From Chitinophaga pinensis (GTDB lineage Bacteria; Bacteroidota; Bacteroidia; SXHM01), in assembly GCA_945870105.1 (NCBI GenBank), contig CAMBRL010000022.1, positions 1-32,867 on the forward strand: DNA of 32,867 nt, given 5' to 3'. The notes beneath the pieces are model-generated. The model was not told the DNA's origin, made no database searches, and was given only the letters and a program-made list of their open reading frames with translations. Position numbers and translations under genes: made by a program. This document shows, piece after piece, positions 1 through 8,402 of the stretch (position 1 is the first letter of the stretch; every line of letters begins with the position of its first letter).

Positions 1-2
1 GG

Positions 3-56
3 AAAGGCAAAGAAGAACAGGTGGACGATTTGCTGGTGGTGGGGGTAAAGTTTTAA
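3..56 (+). CDS. C-terminal end of a probable SpoIIE/PP2C-type phosphatase (partial)
   Basis: Only the last 17 codons and the TAA stop lie in the window, read in frame from base 3. They end in EEQVDDLLVVGVKF. A Q-V-D-D motif followed by a hydrophobic strand and the C-terminus is what I expect at the end of SpoIIE/PP2C serine phosphatase domains, which in Bacteroidota often follow TPR or 7TM sensor regions. The Asp pair would be the last metal-binding position of the PP2C fold. The fragment is too short for certainty and the rest of the gene lies upstream of the window. A second in-frame TAA follows directly. Confidence 0.4.
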   Translation, partial: KGKEEQVDDLLVVGVKF

Positions 57-119
57 TAACTTTTCCGTAAGTTTTAAACTTTCGTAAAGGTAATGGTTAT
101 GTTTTTTTTATAAAATGAG

Positions 120-148
120 TTGATTAGTAAAAAAAGAGTTTAGATTTG
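120..148 (+). promoter_or_regulatory. Bacteroidota-type promoter of the first lipoprotein
   Basis: TTG at 120-122, an 18-base spacer, then TAGATTTG at 141-148. This fits the phylum's -33/-7 promoter pattern (TTG, 17-23 bases, TAnnTTTG). The expected transcription start is near 154, which gives a leader of about 37 or 70 bases depending on which ATG is used. Confidence 0.55.
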
Positions 149-223
149 TTAAGTTAAATTGAAATTAAAAATATTTAATACTCAAATATCATGGAAAGAG
201 AATTATCTTATGTTATGGGCAAA

Positions 224-736
224 ATGAAAAATAATAATAAAAAAAACAATCTCATTCTGGTATCATTGTTAGCAGTTACATTAATAATTACAGTTGCTTC
301 TTGTAAAAAGGAAGCCGCTTTAACCAACGAACAAAAAGTTGAAACTGCACTTGATGAATTTGTTTCTCAACTTGTTTTAACTCCTCCTACTACAACTGAT
401 CTTTCTGGTAGAATAAAAGATTATATGCTCATTAATCCTGCATTTTTTTTTGGATCAACAGTTACCCTATTAGATACCTTAAAAATAGCTACCTATAGTC
501 CTTATTGGTACAGAGTAAATAATACCCTTACTCTAACAGTTGATTTGTTGGCAGATACTTCTTACCATATTAATAATCAATTATGGCTTCGGCAACCTAT
601 TGATGGTGGAATGTCAATATGGACAGATCCTTATTTTGATGCTGGCGGAGGAAATATATGGATGAAAACACGATCAGTTCCTGTTTATGTAAATGGAAAA
701 ATCATAGCTGTAGCAACAACAGATTTAGCACTTTAA
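224..736 (+). CDS. Small lipoprotein of unknown function
   Basis: A 170-residue protein with a clear lipoprotein signal: an Asn/Lys-rich n-region, a hydrophobic stretch (about residues 10-24) and lipobox V-A-S-C with Cys27, followed by K-K-E. It is probably anchored in the outer membrane facing the periplasm or exported. The mature part is rich in Thr, Leu and Tyr and has no motif that I recognise. I chose the ATG at 224 because it puts a short basic n-region directly before the hydrophobic core; an in-frame ATG at 191 would add 11 residues and cannot be excluded. The gene is visibly more AT-rich than the genes after 1083 and has its own promoter at 120-148, so it may be a lineage-specific gene. 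Confidence 0.75.
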   Translation: MKNNNKKNNLILVSLLAVTLIITVASCKKEAALTNEQKVETALDEFVSQLVLTPPTTTDLSGRIKDYMLINPAFFFGSTVTLLDTLKIATYSPYWYRVNNTLTLTVDLLADTSYHINNQLWLRQPIDGGMSIWTDPYFDAGGGNIWMKTRSVPVYVNGKIIAVATTDLAL

Positions 737-909
737 AACTCGAATAGGGGTGTCTCAATTTTAACAAACTACAATATGGTCATATTGAAAAATGGTATCG
801 AGATAACAAAACTTATTTCAAAAAATAATTTCTCCATTCGATATATTATGAAATTGATTACATTTAATAAACGAAACAAACCTTCGCATATCTACCCAAA
901 TACGGATGC

Positions 910-934
910 ATAAGCGCTACTTTGTAGCGCTTAT
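910..934. repeat. Perfect hairpin, 11-bp stem, between convergent genes
   Basis: ATAAGCGCTAC, loop TTT, then GTAGCGCTTAT: a perfect 11-bp stem with a 3-base loop. No long T tract follows on either strand. It may act as a weak bidirectional transcription end or 3'-end stabiliser, or it may be a dispersed palindromic repeat. Function is inferred from position only. Confidence 0.6.
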
Positions 935-950
935 AAACAAGTTGAACTAA

Positions 951-980
951 ACCGCCTGTGGCGGTGGCACCCTATAGGGT
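951..980. repeat. Two adjacent palindromes (CCGCC-type and ACCCTATAGGGT)
   Basis: ACCGCC TGT GGCGGT (951-965) is a perfect 6-bp hairpin. It is followed three bases later by the 12-base perfect palindrome ACCCTATAGGGT (969-980). The first shares its CCGCC...GGCGG arms with the two palindromes embedded in the RNase P RNA gene at 19147-19161 and 19279-19293, differing in the loop (TGT against TCA). Confidence 0.6.
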
Positions 981-1082
981 AACAATAGATAACAAATCTG
1001 TCAGCAAACGAATTGTTGTTTTGAAATAATCTGATGGCATAAAAAAGGCTTTCTCTATGAGTAAGAGTGCCGATAACCCTTA

Positions 1083-2189
1083 CTATAGCTGATCCACCAC
1101 CTGCTGAAAAAGATTGCGCCACCTTAAGCGTTCTGCCTTCAGCAGATTTTCGCGGTCGGCCATTAATACAATAACAATGTTCTTGCCAGGCTGCACATAG
1201 ATGTGTTGTTTATACATGCCGTCAGCCATAAAATCACCGTATTCTTTTTCGCCAATGTGCCAGCAATAGTTGTAGCCAAAACTACTGCCTTCTGTGGTGT
1301 CGCGAGCAATGGATTGTTCATACCATTTTTGTGATATAATCTGTTTGCCGTTCCAGTTTCCTTTGTTCAGATACAGTCGTCCGAATTTTGCATAATCAAG
1401 TGCCGTTGCGCCCATGCAGCAAAAGGTCAGGTTTTCGCCTTTGCGGTCTCTGGTCCATACAGCATCCGAACACATTCCAAGGGGTTTCCATAATTTCTCA
1501 TTCATATATTCAGCCGGCATTTTTCCGGTGGCGCGGTGCAGTATAAGTCCCAGCAAGTGTATATTAATGTTCAGGTATTCTTGTCGGGTGCCGGGTTTGC
1601 TGCTGAATTCAATGTGCTTCAATGTCTTTTTGGTATCGTTGCCGTAATAAATAACAGCATCTGTTTTGAGATTGTAGCGTATGCCTGAAGTCATGTTCAG
1701 CAGGTGCTCAATCAGTAAATCCTCAGCGCCATCAATCGCTGCTAATTCCGGAATGTATTTCACTACCTTTTCTCTTACACCGGTAATAACACCCTCCTCT
1801 ATAGCAACACCAATAAGGGCTGAGGTAAAGGACTTAGCTACTGAATAAGAAGCATGGAGTGTGTTTGGTTGTATATCCTTTCGGTTAAACTCATATAACA
1901 AGGTGTCGTTGCGGATAACCAGAAAACTTCTCACCTTGTGCGCATTGCATAATTCATCAAGGTTAACAAAATACGGAGTGCCGCTTCCCCATTCATTTAC
2001 CTTTATCTTCTTGCCTATGTTGGAAATATCTGTATTAAACTCAAAACAATTATCCGAAGCCTTTAGTTCTGAATGAGGAAAACGGAGAATATCTTTTCCA
2101 TCGGGCTGGCCATAGAATACCGCTCTTAGCGGAATGCAGCCTGAAAGAACTACTATCGCAAAAAGAAATAAACCACTCCTGATTTTCAT
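1083..2189 (-). CDS. Serine beta-lactamase/penicillin-binding-type hydrolase, lipoprotein
   Basis: A 368-residue member of the class C beta-lactamase-like serine hydrolase family, which also includes D-peptidases and esterases. The N-terminus is a lipoprotein signal with lipobox L-S-G-C (Cys18). The catalytic S-x-x-K tetrad is S116-V-A-K119, set in SYSVAKSF. A Y-x-N element follows at Y205-L-N207, about 90 residues on. The third box is less clear: the region around MADGMYKQHIYVQPG probably fills the H/K-x-G place. The family does not show the substrate, and resistance should not be assumed. It lies 53 bases downstream of the outer-membrane protein gene on the same strand and may be cotranscribed with it. 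The convergent 3' side is palindrome-rich. Confidence 0.85.
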   Translation of the reverse strand: MKIRSGLFLFAIVVLSGCIPLRAVFYGQPDGKDILRFPHSELKASDNCFEFNTDISNIGKKIKVNEWGSGTPYFVNLDELCNAHKVRSFLVIRNDTLLYEFNRKDIQPNTLHASYSVAKSFTSALIGVAIEEGVITGVREKVVKYIPELAAIDGAEDLLIEHLLNMTSGIRYNLKTDAVIYYGNDTKKTLKHIEFSSKPGTRQEYLNINIHLLGLILHRATGKMPAEYMNEKLWKPLGMCSDAVWTRDRKGENLTFCCMGATALDYAKFGRLYLNKGNWNGKQIISQKWYEQSIARDTTEGSSFGYNYCWHIGEKEYGDFMADGMYKQHIYVQPGKNIVIVLMADRENLLKAERLRWRNLFQQVVDQL

Positions 2190-2242
2190 AGCTTACAATT
2201 AAGTGATTTCCGATTTAACGCGAAGGAGTTAAGTTATTCCGC

Positions 2243-3190
2243 TTACTCTGTCTTCCCCAGTTTCAACAATACCCCGATACCAAATCCCAGATTGCTGAAA
2301 GGCGAGGTAACCAACAGTTCATCTTTGGGTTTGCTTTCATCTACATTGGCATTGTTAAGTTTGTTATTGCTTTGTGCAGTAAGCTCGTCAACAAAATTTA
2401 TCTGACTGTGGTAAGCGCCCGGGTTACTAACCAGTTGATCGGTAGTATTGCCTTGTATAGTTATATCATACCGCACAATAGTCATTTGCTTTCCGCTTAC
2501 GTTCAAATGCTGACCAATAAGATCTAAAAACACTTCAAAGCGTTTGCCCAGTTTGCGGTGTATGCCCACACCACCATTTATTCCCAGCGCAAAATTAGCC
2601 TCTGTTTCTGCATTCAGCACTGCTGCAACCGGTCCTACTATTGTATTATTCTGAGCATCAATGACAGCATCGTGATAAATCTTGCCGTAAACAGGCAAGG
2701 TGAGCCCGGCACGCGCCTGAATAAACCAGTTGTCATTTAACGGAATATCCAGTGTTAACGAAGGAATAACAGCCAATCCTCTTACATAAGTGGTTACATC
2801 CATTATTGCTCCCGGCCCTAACAAGGGACTGTTGTCCATTACATTGCGCGAAGTAATGTTGCCGCCCTGCAGCCATAAAACTCCCAGTTCAAATCCCCAG
2901 TGTTTACTGAGTTTATAACCTGCCCCGAGGTAATAATTAAACCCCTTTGTATAGGTATCGTGCACATATGATTTTTGCTTTAATGAATCAACAGTGTTGG
3001 TCATATCTTCTATAGTGCCGTCTGCAATATATAAAGAAGAATCTGGAGGCATAAGCGATTTAGGACTTAGTCCATCCGGCAAAAAACCTTTGGTGCCAAA
3101 ACCCGCACCTGCCTTAATGTACCAACGCGGTCCGCTTACCTGTGCCGTTGAAATAATAGGAATAAACAGAAGTAGTAAAAGATGTTTCAT
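2243..3190 (-). CDS. Outer-membrane beta-barrel protein (OmpW/porin-like)
   Basis: A 315-residue protein with a type I signal peptide (about residues 1-17, cleaved near S-T-A-Q). The mature part alternates polar and hydrophobic residues in strands, for example YLGAGYKLSKHWGFELGV and FALGINGGVGIHRKLG, and ends in a short strand with LGFGIGVLLKLG, as expected of an outer-membrane barrel. A long polar insert with many Asn and Asp near residues 245-290 is probably a surface loop. No specific subfamily can be named. A good promoter lies upstream at 3233-3260 on the minus strand. Confidence 0.75.
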   Translation of the reverse strand: MKHLLLLLFIPIISTAQVSGPRWYIKAGAGFGTKGFLPDGLSPKSLMPPDSSLYIADGTIEDMTNTVDSLKQKSYVHDTYTKGFNYYLGAGYKLSKHWGFELGVLWLQGGNITSRNVMDNSPLLGPGAIMDVTTYVRGLAVIPSLTLDIPLNDNWFIQARAGLTLPVYGKIYHDAVIDAQNNTIVGPVAAVLNAETEANFALGINGGVGIHRKLGKRFEVFLDLIGQHLNVSGKQMTIVRYDITIQGNTTDQLVSNPGAYHSQINFVDELTAQSNNKLNNANVDESKPKDELLVTSPFSNLGFGIGVLLKLGKTE

Positions 3191-3232
3191 AAATATTGTT
3201 GCTGAATAGATAGTATGTTTTTATGCGGCTGA

Positions 3233-3260
3233 CAAAACTAATAATTTCATGCTACAGCAA
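3233..3260 (-). promoter_or_regulatory. Bacteroidota-type promoter of the outer-membrane protein gene
   Basis: On the minus strand, TTG (plus 3258-3260), a 17-base spacer, and TAGTTTTG (plus 3233-3240) match TTG-N17-23-TAnnTTTG. The predicted start is near 3227, giving a leader of about 37 bases before the ATG at 3190. Confidence 0.6.
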
Positions 3261-3288
3261 AAGGCAGTAAATCTGAATTAACAATGAA

Positions 3289-3296
3289 TACCTTTG
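3289..3296 (+). promoter_or_regulatory. -7 promoter element of the DUF998-like gene
   Basis: TACCTTTG matches the TAnnTTTG element and lies 37 bases before the ATG at 3333. No TTG is seen at the usual distance upstream. Together with the element at 3233-3260 it makes this a divergent promoter region. Confidence 0.45.
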
Positions 3297-3332
3297 CAGT
3301 TGTAAATCAGTATAGCTGTATTGAATAGAAAA

Positions 3333-4040
3333 ATGGACTTCAACTTTAATTTCAAAGACCTGAACACTACTAAAATTACAGCATTGGCTGGTGTATCAGG
3401 ATGCTTTGTAGTTGGCTTTGGTTTAATTGCATCGGCCACACACTATTCAGGTAAGGAAGAGTATTCAATACTGAACCACTTTATTTCAGAATTAGGTCTT
3501 GAACGCTCCAGTTCTATGGCTTATGCTTTTAACAGAAGTCTGATGACCGGTGGAATCATGTTCATGATTTTCGCAATGGGGTTGGGTAACTTTCTGGGTA
3601 AATCAATTCATGCAAAAATAGCCACTGCTACAGGTATGATATCCACCCTCAGCTTTTCGGCAATAGGTTATTATACCGGTGATACATGGGTTGCACATCT
3701 TATAGTAGCTTCTGTGTTTTTTGCAGGAGCTATGATTACCATTCTGTTGTTCAGCTACTCTATGTGGACCAACAGGCAGGCAGGTTTCCATCCTGCCATT
3801 TGTATGCAGGGTCTTATGGTAGCTGCCTTTTATTTTGTTGCTATGCTTTGGCCCAAAGAATTGCTGTTTCAATCCATCAATGATCCTGAACATTTTGTTC
3901 GTCCTGCTTTTTGGGTGCTTACTATGTTGGAGTGGGGGTATTGCTTAATGGTTTGCACCTGGATTTTAATGGTTTCGGCTAACCTGGCTTATATCATGAG
4001 AACTGAAACAAGTGAGGTTATAGATACAGCCTCAGAATAA
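3333..4040 (+). CDS. DUF998-like multi-pass membrane protein
   Basis: A 235-residue integral membrane protein with about six hydrophobic helices: near residues 14-32, 68-86, 92-112, 118-140, 154-172 and 194-218. The segment HFISELGLERSSSMAYAFN after the first helix resembles the conserved H-x-I-S-x-L-G motif of DUF998 proteins, in which a short amphipathic stretch is followed by an Asn and the next helix. The function of the family is not established. I chose ATG at 3333; a TTG at 3321 in the same frame would add four residues. It is followed 32 bases later by a small lipoprotein gene on the same strand, so the two may form a transcription unit. Confidence 0.7.
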   Translation: MDFNFNFKDLNTTKITALAGVSGCFVVGFGLIASATHYSGKEEYSILNHFISELGLERSSSMAYAFNRSLMTGGIMFMIFAMGLGNFLGKSIHAKIATATGMISTLSFSAIGYYTGDTWVAHLIVASVFFAGAMITILLFSYSMWTNRQAGFHPAICMQGLMVAAFYFVAMLWPKELLFQSINDPEHFVRPAFWVLTMLEWGYCLMVCTWILMVSANLAYIMRTETSEVIDTASE

Positions 4041-4072
4041 TTTGTTGTTCTACAGCTAATAAACCCAAACGA

Positions 4073-4429
4073 ATGAAACAGTCAGTCTGTACCTTGTTTT
4101 TATTGGCACTGCTGCCGCTTGTTTCTTGTGCGCAAAAAGAAAGAGATGGAGGTCCGTGCAGTTACGAAACAACCTATTATCCTGCACCTATTATTCTCAT
4201 TTATCCTATAAATGAAACAAGCAGTGAAGTAGTTGTTACCACAACGCTCTATGGACAAACGGATACGCTTCACTTCTCACAAGAAGGACACGAATATTTT
4301 TTAAACACCGAACTAACCGAAATGAATTATAAGGTAGGTGATACGCTTGCCTATAAGATAATGGAGATCACTGAAGGCAGCTGCAGCCCCTACATTAAGT
4401 GGCTTACCAAAGAAAGGTATAAGAAGTAG
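4073..4429 (+). CDS. Small lipoprotein of unknown function
   Basis: A 118-residue protein with a lipoprotein signal peptide: hydrophobic core LLALLPL, lipobox L-V-S-C, Cys19. Two more cysteines (in GPCSY and GSCSP) bracket the mature domain and could form a disulfide. I do not recognise the family. The mature part is probably a small beta-rich domain, since it has alternating strands such as SEVVVTTTLYG. It is 32 bases downstream of the DUF998-like gene, which makes cotranscription likely. Confidence 0.7.
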   Translation: MKQSVCTLFLLALLPLVSCAQKERDGGPCSYETTYYPAPIILIYPINETSSEVVVTTTLYGQTDTLHFSQEGHEYFLNTELTEMNYKVGDTLAYKIMEITEGSCSPYIKWLTKERYKK

Positions 4430-4502
4430 AAAAGAGTCCTAATTTTTAAATGACTACCTTGCGCCCAATTTCCATGAGGGCATTAGTTCTCTTGCCCCGT
4501 AA

Positions 4503-4540
4503 AATCAGCGTTAATCATATAAATCATAACAATCAGCGTT
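4503..4540 (+). repeat. Short direct repeat AATCAGCGTT in the helicase leader
   Basis: AATCAGCGTT occurs at 4503-4512 and 4531-4540, with AATCATA-type units between the copies. The run resembles a dispersed short tandem element that I know from many Bacteroidota intergenic regions. It sits in the untranslated leader just before the helicase start codon. Confidence 0.45.
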
Positions 4541-4554
4541 CTATCACTATAAAC

Positions 4555-5808
4555 ATGCTATTCGATTCACTCAACATCATTGAACCCATTTTAAAAGCCC
4601 TTAAAGAAGAAGGTTATACCACCCCAACACCCATACAGGCTCAATCTATTCCCATTGTTTTGCAAGGCACCGATTTGCTTGGCTGTGCACAAACAGGCAC
4701 AGGCAAAACAGCAGCTTTTGCTATACCTATTCTGCAACTATTACGTGCTACACACACTAATGATAAAAAGAAAAAAGTACGCAGCCTCATCGTTACCCCA
4801 ACACGTGAGCTGGCTATACAAATAGGCGAAAGCTTTAATGCCTATGGAAGACATACAGGACTGACCAACACCGTAATTTTTGGTGGTGTAAACCAGCACT
4901 CACAAACCAATGCCCTGCAACGGGGTGTTGATGTTGTAATTGCCACACCGGGAAGGTTATTAGACCTCATGAATCAAGGCTTCCTTCACCTGCGTGATAT
5001 TGAGATTTTTGTACTTGATGAAGCTGACCGTATGTTAGATATGGGCTTTATCCACGATGTAAAAAAACTGATTGCAGCCTTGCCTAAAAAGCGTCAGTCG
5101 CTGTTCTTCTCGGCCACCATGCCGCCTGAAATAGTAAAGCTGGCAAGTACCATTTTGCATAATCCCGAGAAGGTTTCGGTTACACCTGTTTCATCAACTG
5201 TGGATATCATCAACCAACAGATTTACTTTATTGACAAAGGAAATAAAAACGCTTTGCTTGTAGAGTTGCTGAAAGACAAAAACATCAAAACCGCTCTTGT
5301 CTTTACCCGCACCAAACACGGTGCAGATAAAGTGGTAAAAATTCTGATTAAGAATAACATCAAAGCCGAAGCCATACACGGCAACAAAACTCAAAATGCC
5401 CGTCAGCGTGCGTTAACAAACTTTAAAGCTCAAACCACTCGCATCTTGGTTGCCACCGATATTGCAGCCCGCGGTATTGATGTGGATAACCTTGAATACG
5501 TTATCAATTACGAGATACCCAATATCCCTGAAACATACGTTCACCGCATTGGAAGAACAGGAAGAGCAGGTGCAAAGGGCACAGCCATTTCTTTCTGCGA
5601 TGCCGAGGAAAAAGCTTACCTCCGCGATGTGGAGAAACTGATTGCCAAAAAAATCCCTGTCGTTGATAATCATCCCTTCCCGCTGATGGATCATAATCCC
5701 GAGCCCAAACCCAAACAGCAGCAGGGCAGAGGTGGTTACGGTCATTCACGCCCGAAATCACCTACAGGCAATGCCCCTAAGAAAAAGTGGTATGGCGCCA
5801 GAAGGTAG
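4555..5808 (+). CDS. DEAD-box ATP-dependent RNA helicase (RhlE-like)
   Basis: A 417-residue cytoplasmic RNA helicase that unwinds or remodels RNA with ATP, probably in ribosome assembly or RNA decay. The motifs appear in order: Q motif F3 to Q28; Walker A A45-QTGTGKT52; DEAD at D155-E-A-D158; SAT at 186-188; and the motif VI run H330-RIGRTGRAG339. A basic, Gly/Pro/Gln-rich tail follows ([18 protein letters not shown]). No extra RNA-binding domain is present, which with the length fits the RhlE group. I chose the ATG at 4555 because the Q motif begins three residues later; the open frame upstream to 4450 has no family similarity and contains the repeat at 4503-4540. TACCTTGC at 4455-4462 may be an imperfect -7 element, giving a leader of about 90 bases. 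Confidence 0.93.
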   Translation: MLFDSLNIIEPILKALKEEGYTTPTPIQAQSIPIVLQGTDLLGCAQTGTGKTAAFAIPILQLLRATHTNDKKKKVRSLIVTPTRELAIQIGESFNAYGRHTGLTNTVIFGGVNQHSQTNALQRGVDVVIATPGRLLDLMNQGFLHLRDIEIFVLDEADRMLDMGFIHDVKKLIAALPKKRQSLFFSATMPPEIVKLASTILHNPEKVSVTPVSSTVDIINQQIYFIDKGNKNALLVELLKDKNIKTALVFTRTKHGADKVVKILIKNNIKAEAIHGNKTQNARQRALTNFKAQTTRILVATDIAARGIDVDNLEYVINYEIPNIPETYVHRIGRTGRAGAKGTAISFCDAEEKAYLRDVEKLIAKKIPVVDNHPFPLMDHNPEPKPKQQQGRGGYGHSRPKSPTGNAPKKKWYGARR

Positions 5809-5825
5809 GGTAGACTTAATTTGAA

Positions 5826-5856
5826 CTCAGTGCGCTTAGTGTCCTTAGTGGTAAAG
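5826..5856 (+). repeat. Short tandem TTAGTG repeat (dispersed type)
   Basis: TTAGTG occurs at 5836-5841 and 5845-5850 within a CTCAGTGCGC...GTGGTAAAG context. It resembles the widespread family of short intergenic repeats with 9-base periods, and is comparable to the TTGCGCCT run at 19423-19450. No function is known to me. Confidence 0.4.
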
Positions 5857-5921
5857 CTTTCTACTTAAACAAAATTTAACATACACTTGTTATCTCTCCG
5901 CTTTCGCGCAGCTAAAACATT

Positions 5922-5929
5922 TACATTTG
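5922..5929 (+). promoter_or_regulatory. -7 promoter element of the TonB receptor operon
   Basis: TACATTTG exactly matches TAnnTTTG. The likely -33 partner is weak (TTTCG at 5902-5906). A 7-base tandem repeat, AGTCCAC twice at 5957-5970, follows just before the ATG at 5973. Confidence 0.5.
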
Positions 5930-5972
5930 CGCGGTTAAAAAAAATCCATAGACGATAGTCCACAGTCCACAG

Positions 5973-8399
5973 ATGTTGCGCCCATTATTAAGTATTGTAA
6001 TTCTTGTTTCCTGCTTCTTAACTCTTGCTTCTGATAGTTTTGCGCAGGGTGCTAAAAAGCATACCATCAGCGGCTATGTAAAAGAAGAAGCCACCGGTGA
6101 ATACATGATTGGCGTTAACGTGTATATCAAAGAACTTACACGCGGAGCAGCTACTAATCAGTATGGCTTTTATTCAATGACTATTGAGGAAGGCGAATAT
6201 ACACTTGCCACTTCCTACATCGGTATGCAGGAATACACTGAGAAGCTGATACTGAATGAAGACAAGCGTATCAACATATCGCTCTTAGGTCAGATGCTGA
6301 ACATTAAAGAGGTTGTTATTTCTGCTGAGCAGAGCGATAAAAATGTACAGCAAACACAGATGGGTGTGTTTGACATGCCCATTGAAACCATCAAGCAATT
6401 GCCGGCATTTATGGGCGAAGTGGATGTGCTGAAAGTGATTCAACTTTTACCCGGAGTTAAAAATGCAGGTGAAGGAAACACCGGCTTTTATGTGCGTGGT
6501 GGCGGTCCCGACCAAAACCTTATCCTGCTAGATGAAGCAGTGGTTTACAATGCTGCCCACTTGTTTGGTTTCTTCTCTGTTTTTAATTCCGATGCGTTGA
6601 AAAATGTGGAACTCATCAAAGGCGGAATGCCTGCCAACTATGGCGGTCGTCTGGCTTCTGTGCTGGATATTTCCATGAAAGAAGGTAACAGCAAAAAGTT
6701 TCAGGTTGATGGCGGTATCGGAATCATTTCTTCACGTCTTACCATTCAGGGTCCAATTAAAAAAGATACCGCATCGTTTATTATTTCAGGACGCAGAACC
6801 TATGCCGATATTCTTGCAAAACCTTTTGTAAATGATACTTCGCCTGCAGCCGGTTCAGGTTATTATTTCTACGATTTAAATGCAAAAATCAATTACCGTC
6901 TTTCTGATAAGGACCGCATTTTCCTGAGCGGTTATTTTGGCCGCGATGTGTTTTTATTCAAGAACAGAGATAACGGTTTTAGTGCAGGAATTAAATGGGG
7001 AAACGCAACAACATCACTGCGCTGGAACCACCTGTACAACGACAAACTGTTTGTAAATACCTCACTTATCTTCAGCGATTATCAATTTGAATTTTCGGCA
7101 GGGCAGCAGGAATTTGAAGCCCGCTTTTTCTCAGGCATCCGCGACTGGAACGTGAAGATTGATTACAACTGGCTGCCCGATATCAGACACAACATCAAGT
7201 TTGGTTTAAATTATATCTATCACACGTTCACGCCTACCAGCGCTTCTGCGCGTTCAGGAGAAGTAAATTTTGACCTCGGGAAAGTTGCCCGTTTGTATGC
7301 ACACGATGTTGCGCTCTACATCAACGATGATTTTGATGTAACTGATAAATTCAGAATTAACGCAGGTTTGCGTGCCACCTACTTTGAACAGATAGGACCC
7401 TTTGACCGCTATGTGAAAAATGAGAACAATGTAATTACCGACACTATTCATTATACAGGTGCCGAAAACAGCAACCCACTTATGAAGCTGATTGTTAATG
7501 GAGGCCTTAACCAAAGCGTGCAGGTTTACCGCAATCTTGAACCCCGTTTGCTTATGCGCTATACGCTGGGAAAAACATCATCGGTTAAGGCTTCATTTAC
7601 TATGAATTATCAATACATTCATTTAGCATCTTATGCATCAGTTTCATTGCCAACCGACATCTGGGTTCCCAGCAGTTCATTAGTAAAACCGCAAAAAGGA
7701 ATACAATATTCAGTGGGTTATTTCCGTAATTTCTTCAACGATTTTCTGGAAACTTCTGTTGAGGTATACTACAAGACCATGAAAAATCAGGTGGAGTATA
7801 AAGATGGTTCATTGCCCGGTGATAACGTTCTTGATAATCCTGATAACAACATGACCTTTGGTGATGGTAAAGCATACGGCATTGAGCTTTTTATTAAGAA
7901 AGCAAAAGGCAAATTCACCGGCTGGATTGGCTATACACTTGCCCGCACCACACGTACATTCCCAACTCTTAACTTCGGTCAAGAGTTTGAAGCAAAGTAC
8001 GACCGCAGACACGATGTGTCGGTTATAGCAAGTTACGATATAACTGACCGCCTCAATGTTTCAGCAATTTTTGTTTACTCAACAGGAAACAAGCTCACTG
8101 TGCCTATTGCACGTTATGTTTATGAAGGTGCATTGGTAAGCGAATATGGTGATCGTAATGCTTACCGCATGCCTGCTTACCACCGTGCCGATCTTTCAAT
8201 AACATACAAAGGCAAACAGCGCAAACATTTTCAGGGAAGCTGGAACCTTAGTATTTACAATGTTTACAGCCGCCAGAATCCTTTCTTCATTTATTTTGAT
8301 GATGAAGGAAGCCTTGCAGATGGAACCTTTCGTGTAGTTGCAAAACAGGTTTCGCTATTTCCTATTCTGCCTTCCATTACTTACAATTTTAAATTTTAA
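5973..8399 (+). CDS. TonB-dependent outer-membrane receptor with carboxypeptidase-like regulatory domain
   Basis: An 808-residue outer-membrane receptor that takes up a ligand using TonB and proton-motive force. A signal peptide (about residues 1-24, ending S-F-A-Q) is followed by a carboxypeptidase-regulatory-like beta-sandwich (about 32-105; HTISGYVKEE, GVNVYIKE, TNQYGFYSM). Next come a plug domain (about 125-230; VIQLLPGVKNAGEGNTGFYVRGG is split over its core, then LLDEAVVYNAAHLFGFFSVFN) and a barrel to the C-terminus, which ends in the aromatic strand SITYNFKF. The ligand cannot be told from the sequence. The DUF4249 lipoprotein gene starts three bases after the stop, an arrangement known for many Bacteroidota receptors, so the two probably act as an uptake pair. 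The length is normal for receptors of this subgroup. Confidence 0.93.
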   Translation: MLRPLLSIVILVSCFLTLASDSFAQGAKKHTISGYVKEEATGEYMIGVNVYIKELTRGAATNQYGFYSMTIEEGEYTLATSYIGMQEYTEKLILNEDKRINISLLGQMLNIKEVVISAEQSDKNVQQTQMGVFDMPIETIKQLPAFMGEVDVLKVIQLLPGVKNAGEGNTGFYVRGGGPDQNLILLDEAVVYNAAHLFGFFSVFNSDALKNVELIKGGMPANYGGRLASVLDISMKEGNSKKFQVDGGIGIISSRLTIQGPIKKDTASFIISGRRTYADILAKPFVNDTSPAAGSGYYFYDLNAKINYRLSDKDRIFLSGYFGRDVFLFKNRDNGFSAGIKWGNATTSLRWNHLYNDKLFVNTSLIFSDYQFEFSAGQQEFEARFFSGIRDWNVKIDYNWLPDIRHNIKFGLNYIYHTFTPTSASARSGEVNFDLGKVARLYAHDVALYINDDFDVTDKFRINAGLRATYFEQIGPFDRYVKNENNVITDTIHYTGAENSNPLMKLIVNGGLNQSVQVYRNLEPRLLMRYTLGKTSSVKASFTMNYQYIHLASYASVSLPTDIWVPSSSLVKPQKGIQYSVGYFRNFFNDFLETSVEVYYKTMKNQVEYKDGSLPGDNVLDNPDNNMTFGDGKAYGIELFIKKAKGKFTGWIGYTLARTTRTFPTLNFGQEFEAKYDRRHDVSVIASYDITDRLNVSAIFVYSTGNKLTVPIARYVYEGALVSEYGDRNAYRMPAYHRADLSITYKGKQRKHFQGSWNLSIYNVYSRQNPFFIYFDDEGSLADGTFRVVAKQVSLFPILPSITYNFKF

Positions 8400-8402
8400 G
8401 AG

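Larger units (their letters stand above)
737..1082. other. Intergenic gap with small palindromes, no gene
   Basis: This 346-base gap separates a plus-strand lipoprotein from the 3' end of a minus-strand gene, so it is a convergent gap. I see no credible coding region. It holds a short inverted repeat at 772-787 (7-base arms, 2-base loop) and the palindromes at 910-934 and 951-980, listed separately. An open stretch on the minus strand at 931-1122 lacks any recognisable protein and covers the palindromes, so I do not call it. Confidence 0.6.

Noticed and set aside
1083-2189. Antibiotic-resistance beta-lactamase
   Set aside because: The S-x-x-K and Y-x-N motifs place it in a broad hydrolase family with many peptidases and esterases; a third box is unclear, so resistance cannot be claimed.
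4450-4554. N-terminal extension of 35 residues on the RhlE-like helicase
   Set aside because: The extra residues have no helicase similarity and include a dispersed repeat; the Q motif begins right after the ATG at 4555.
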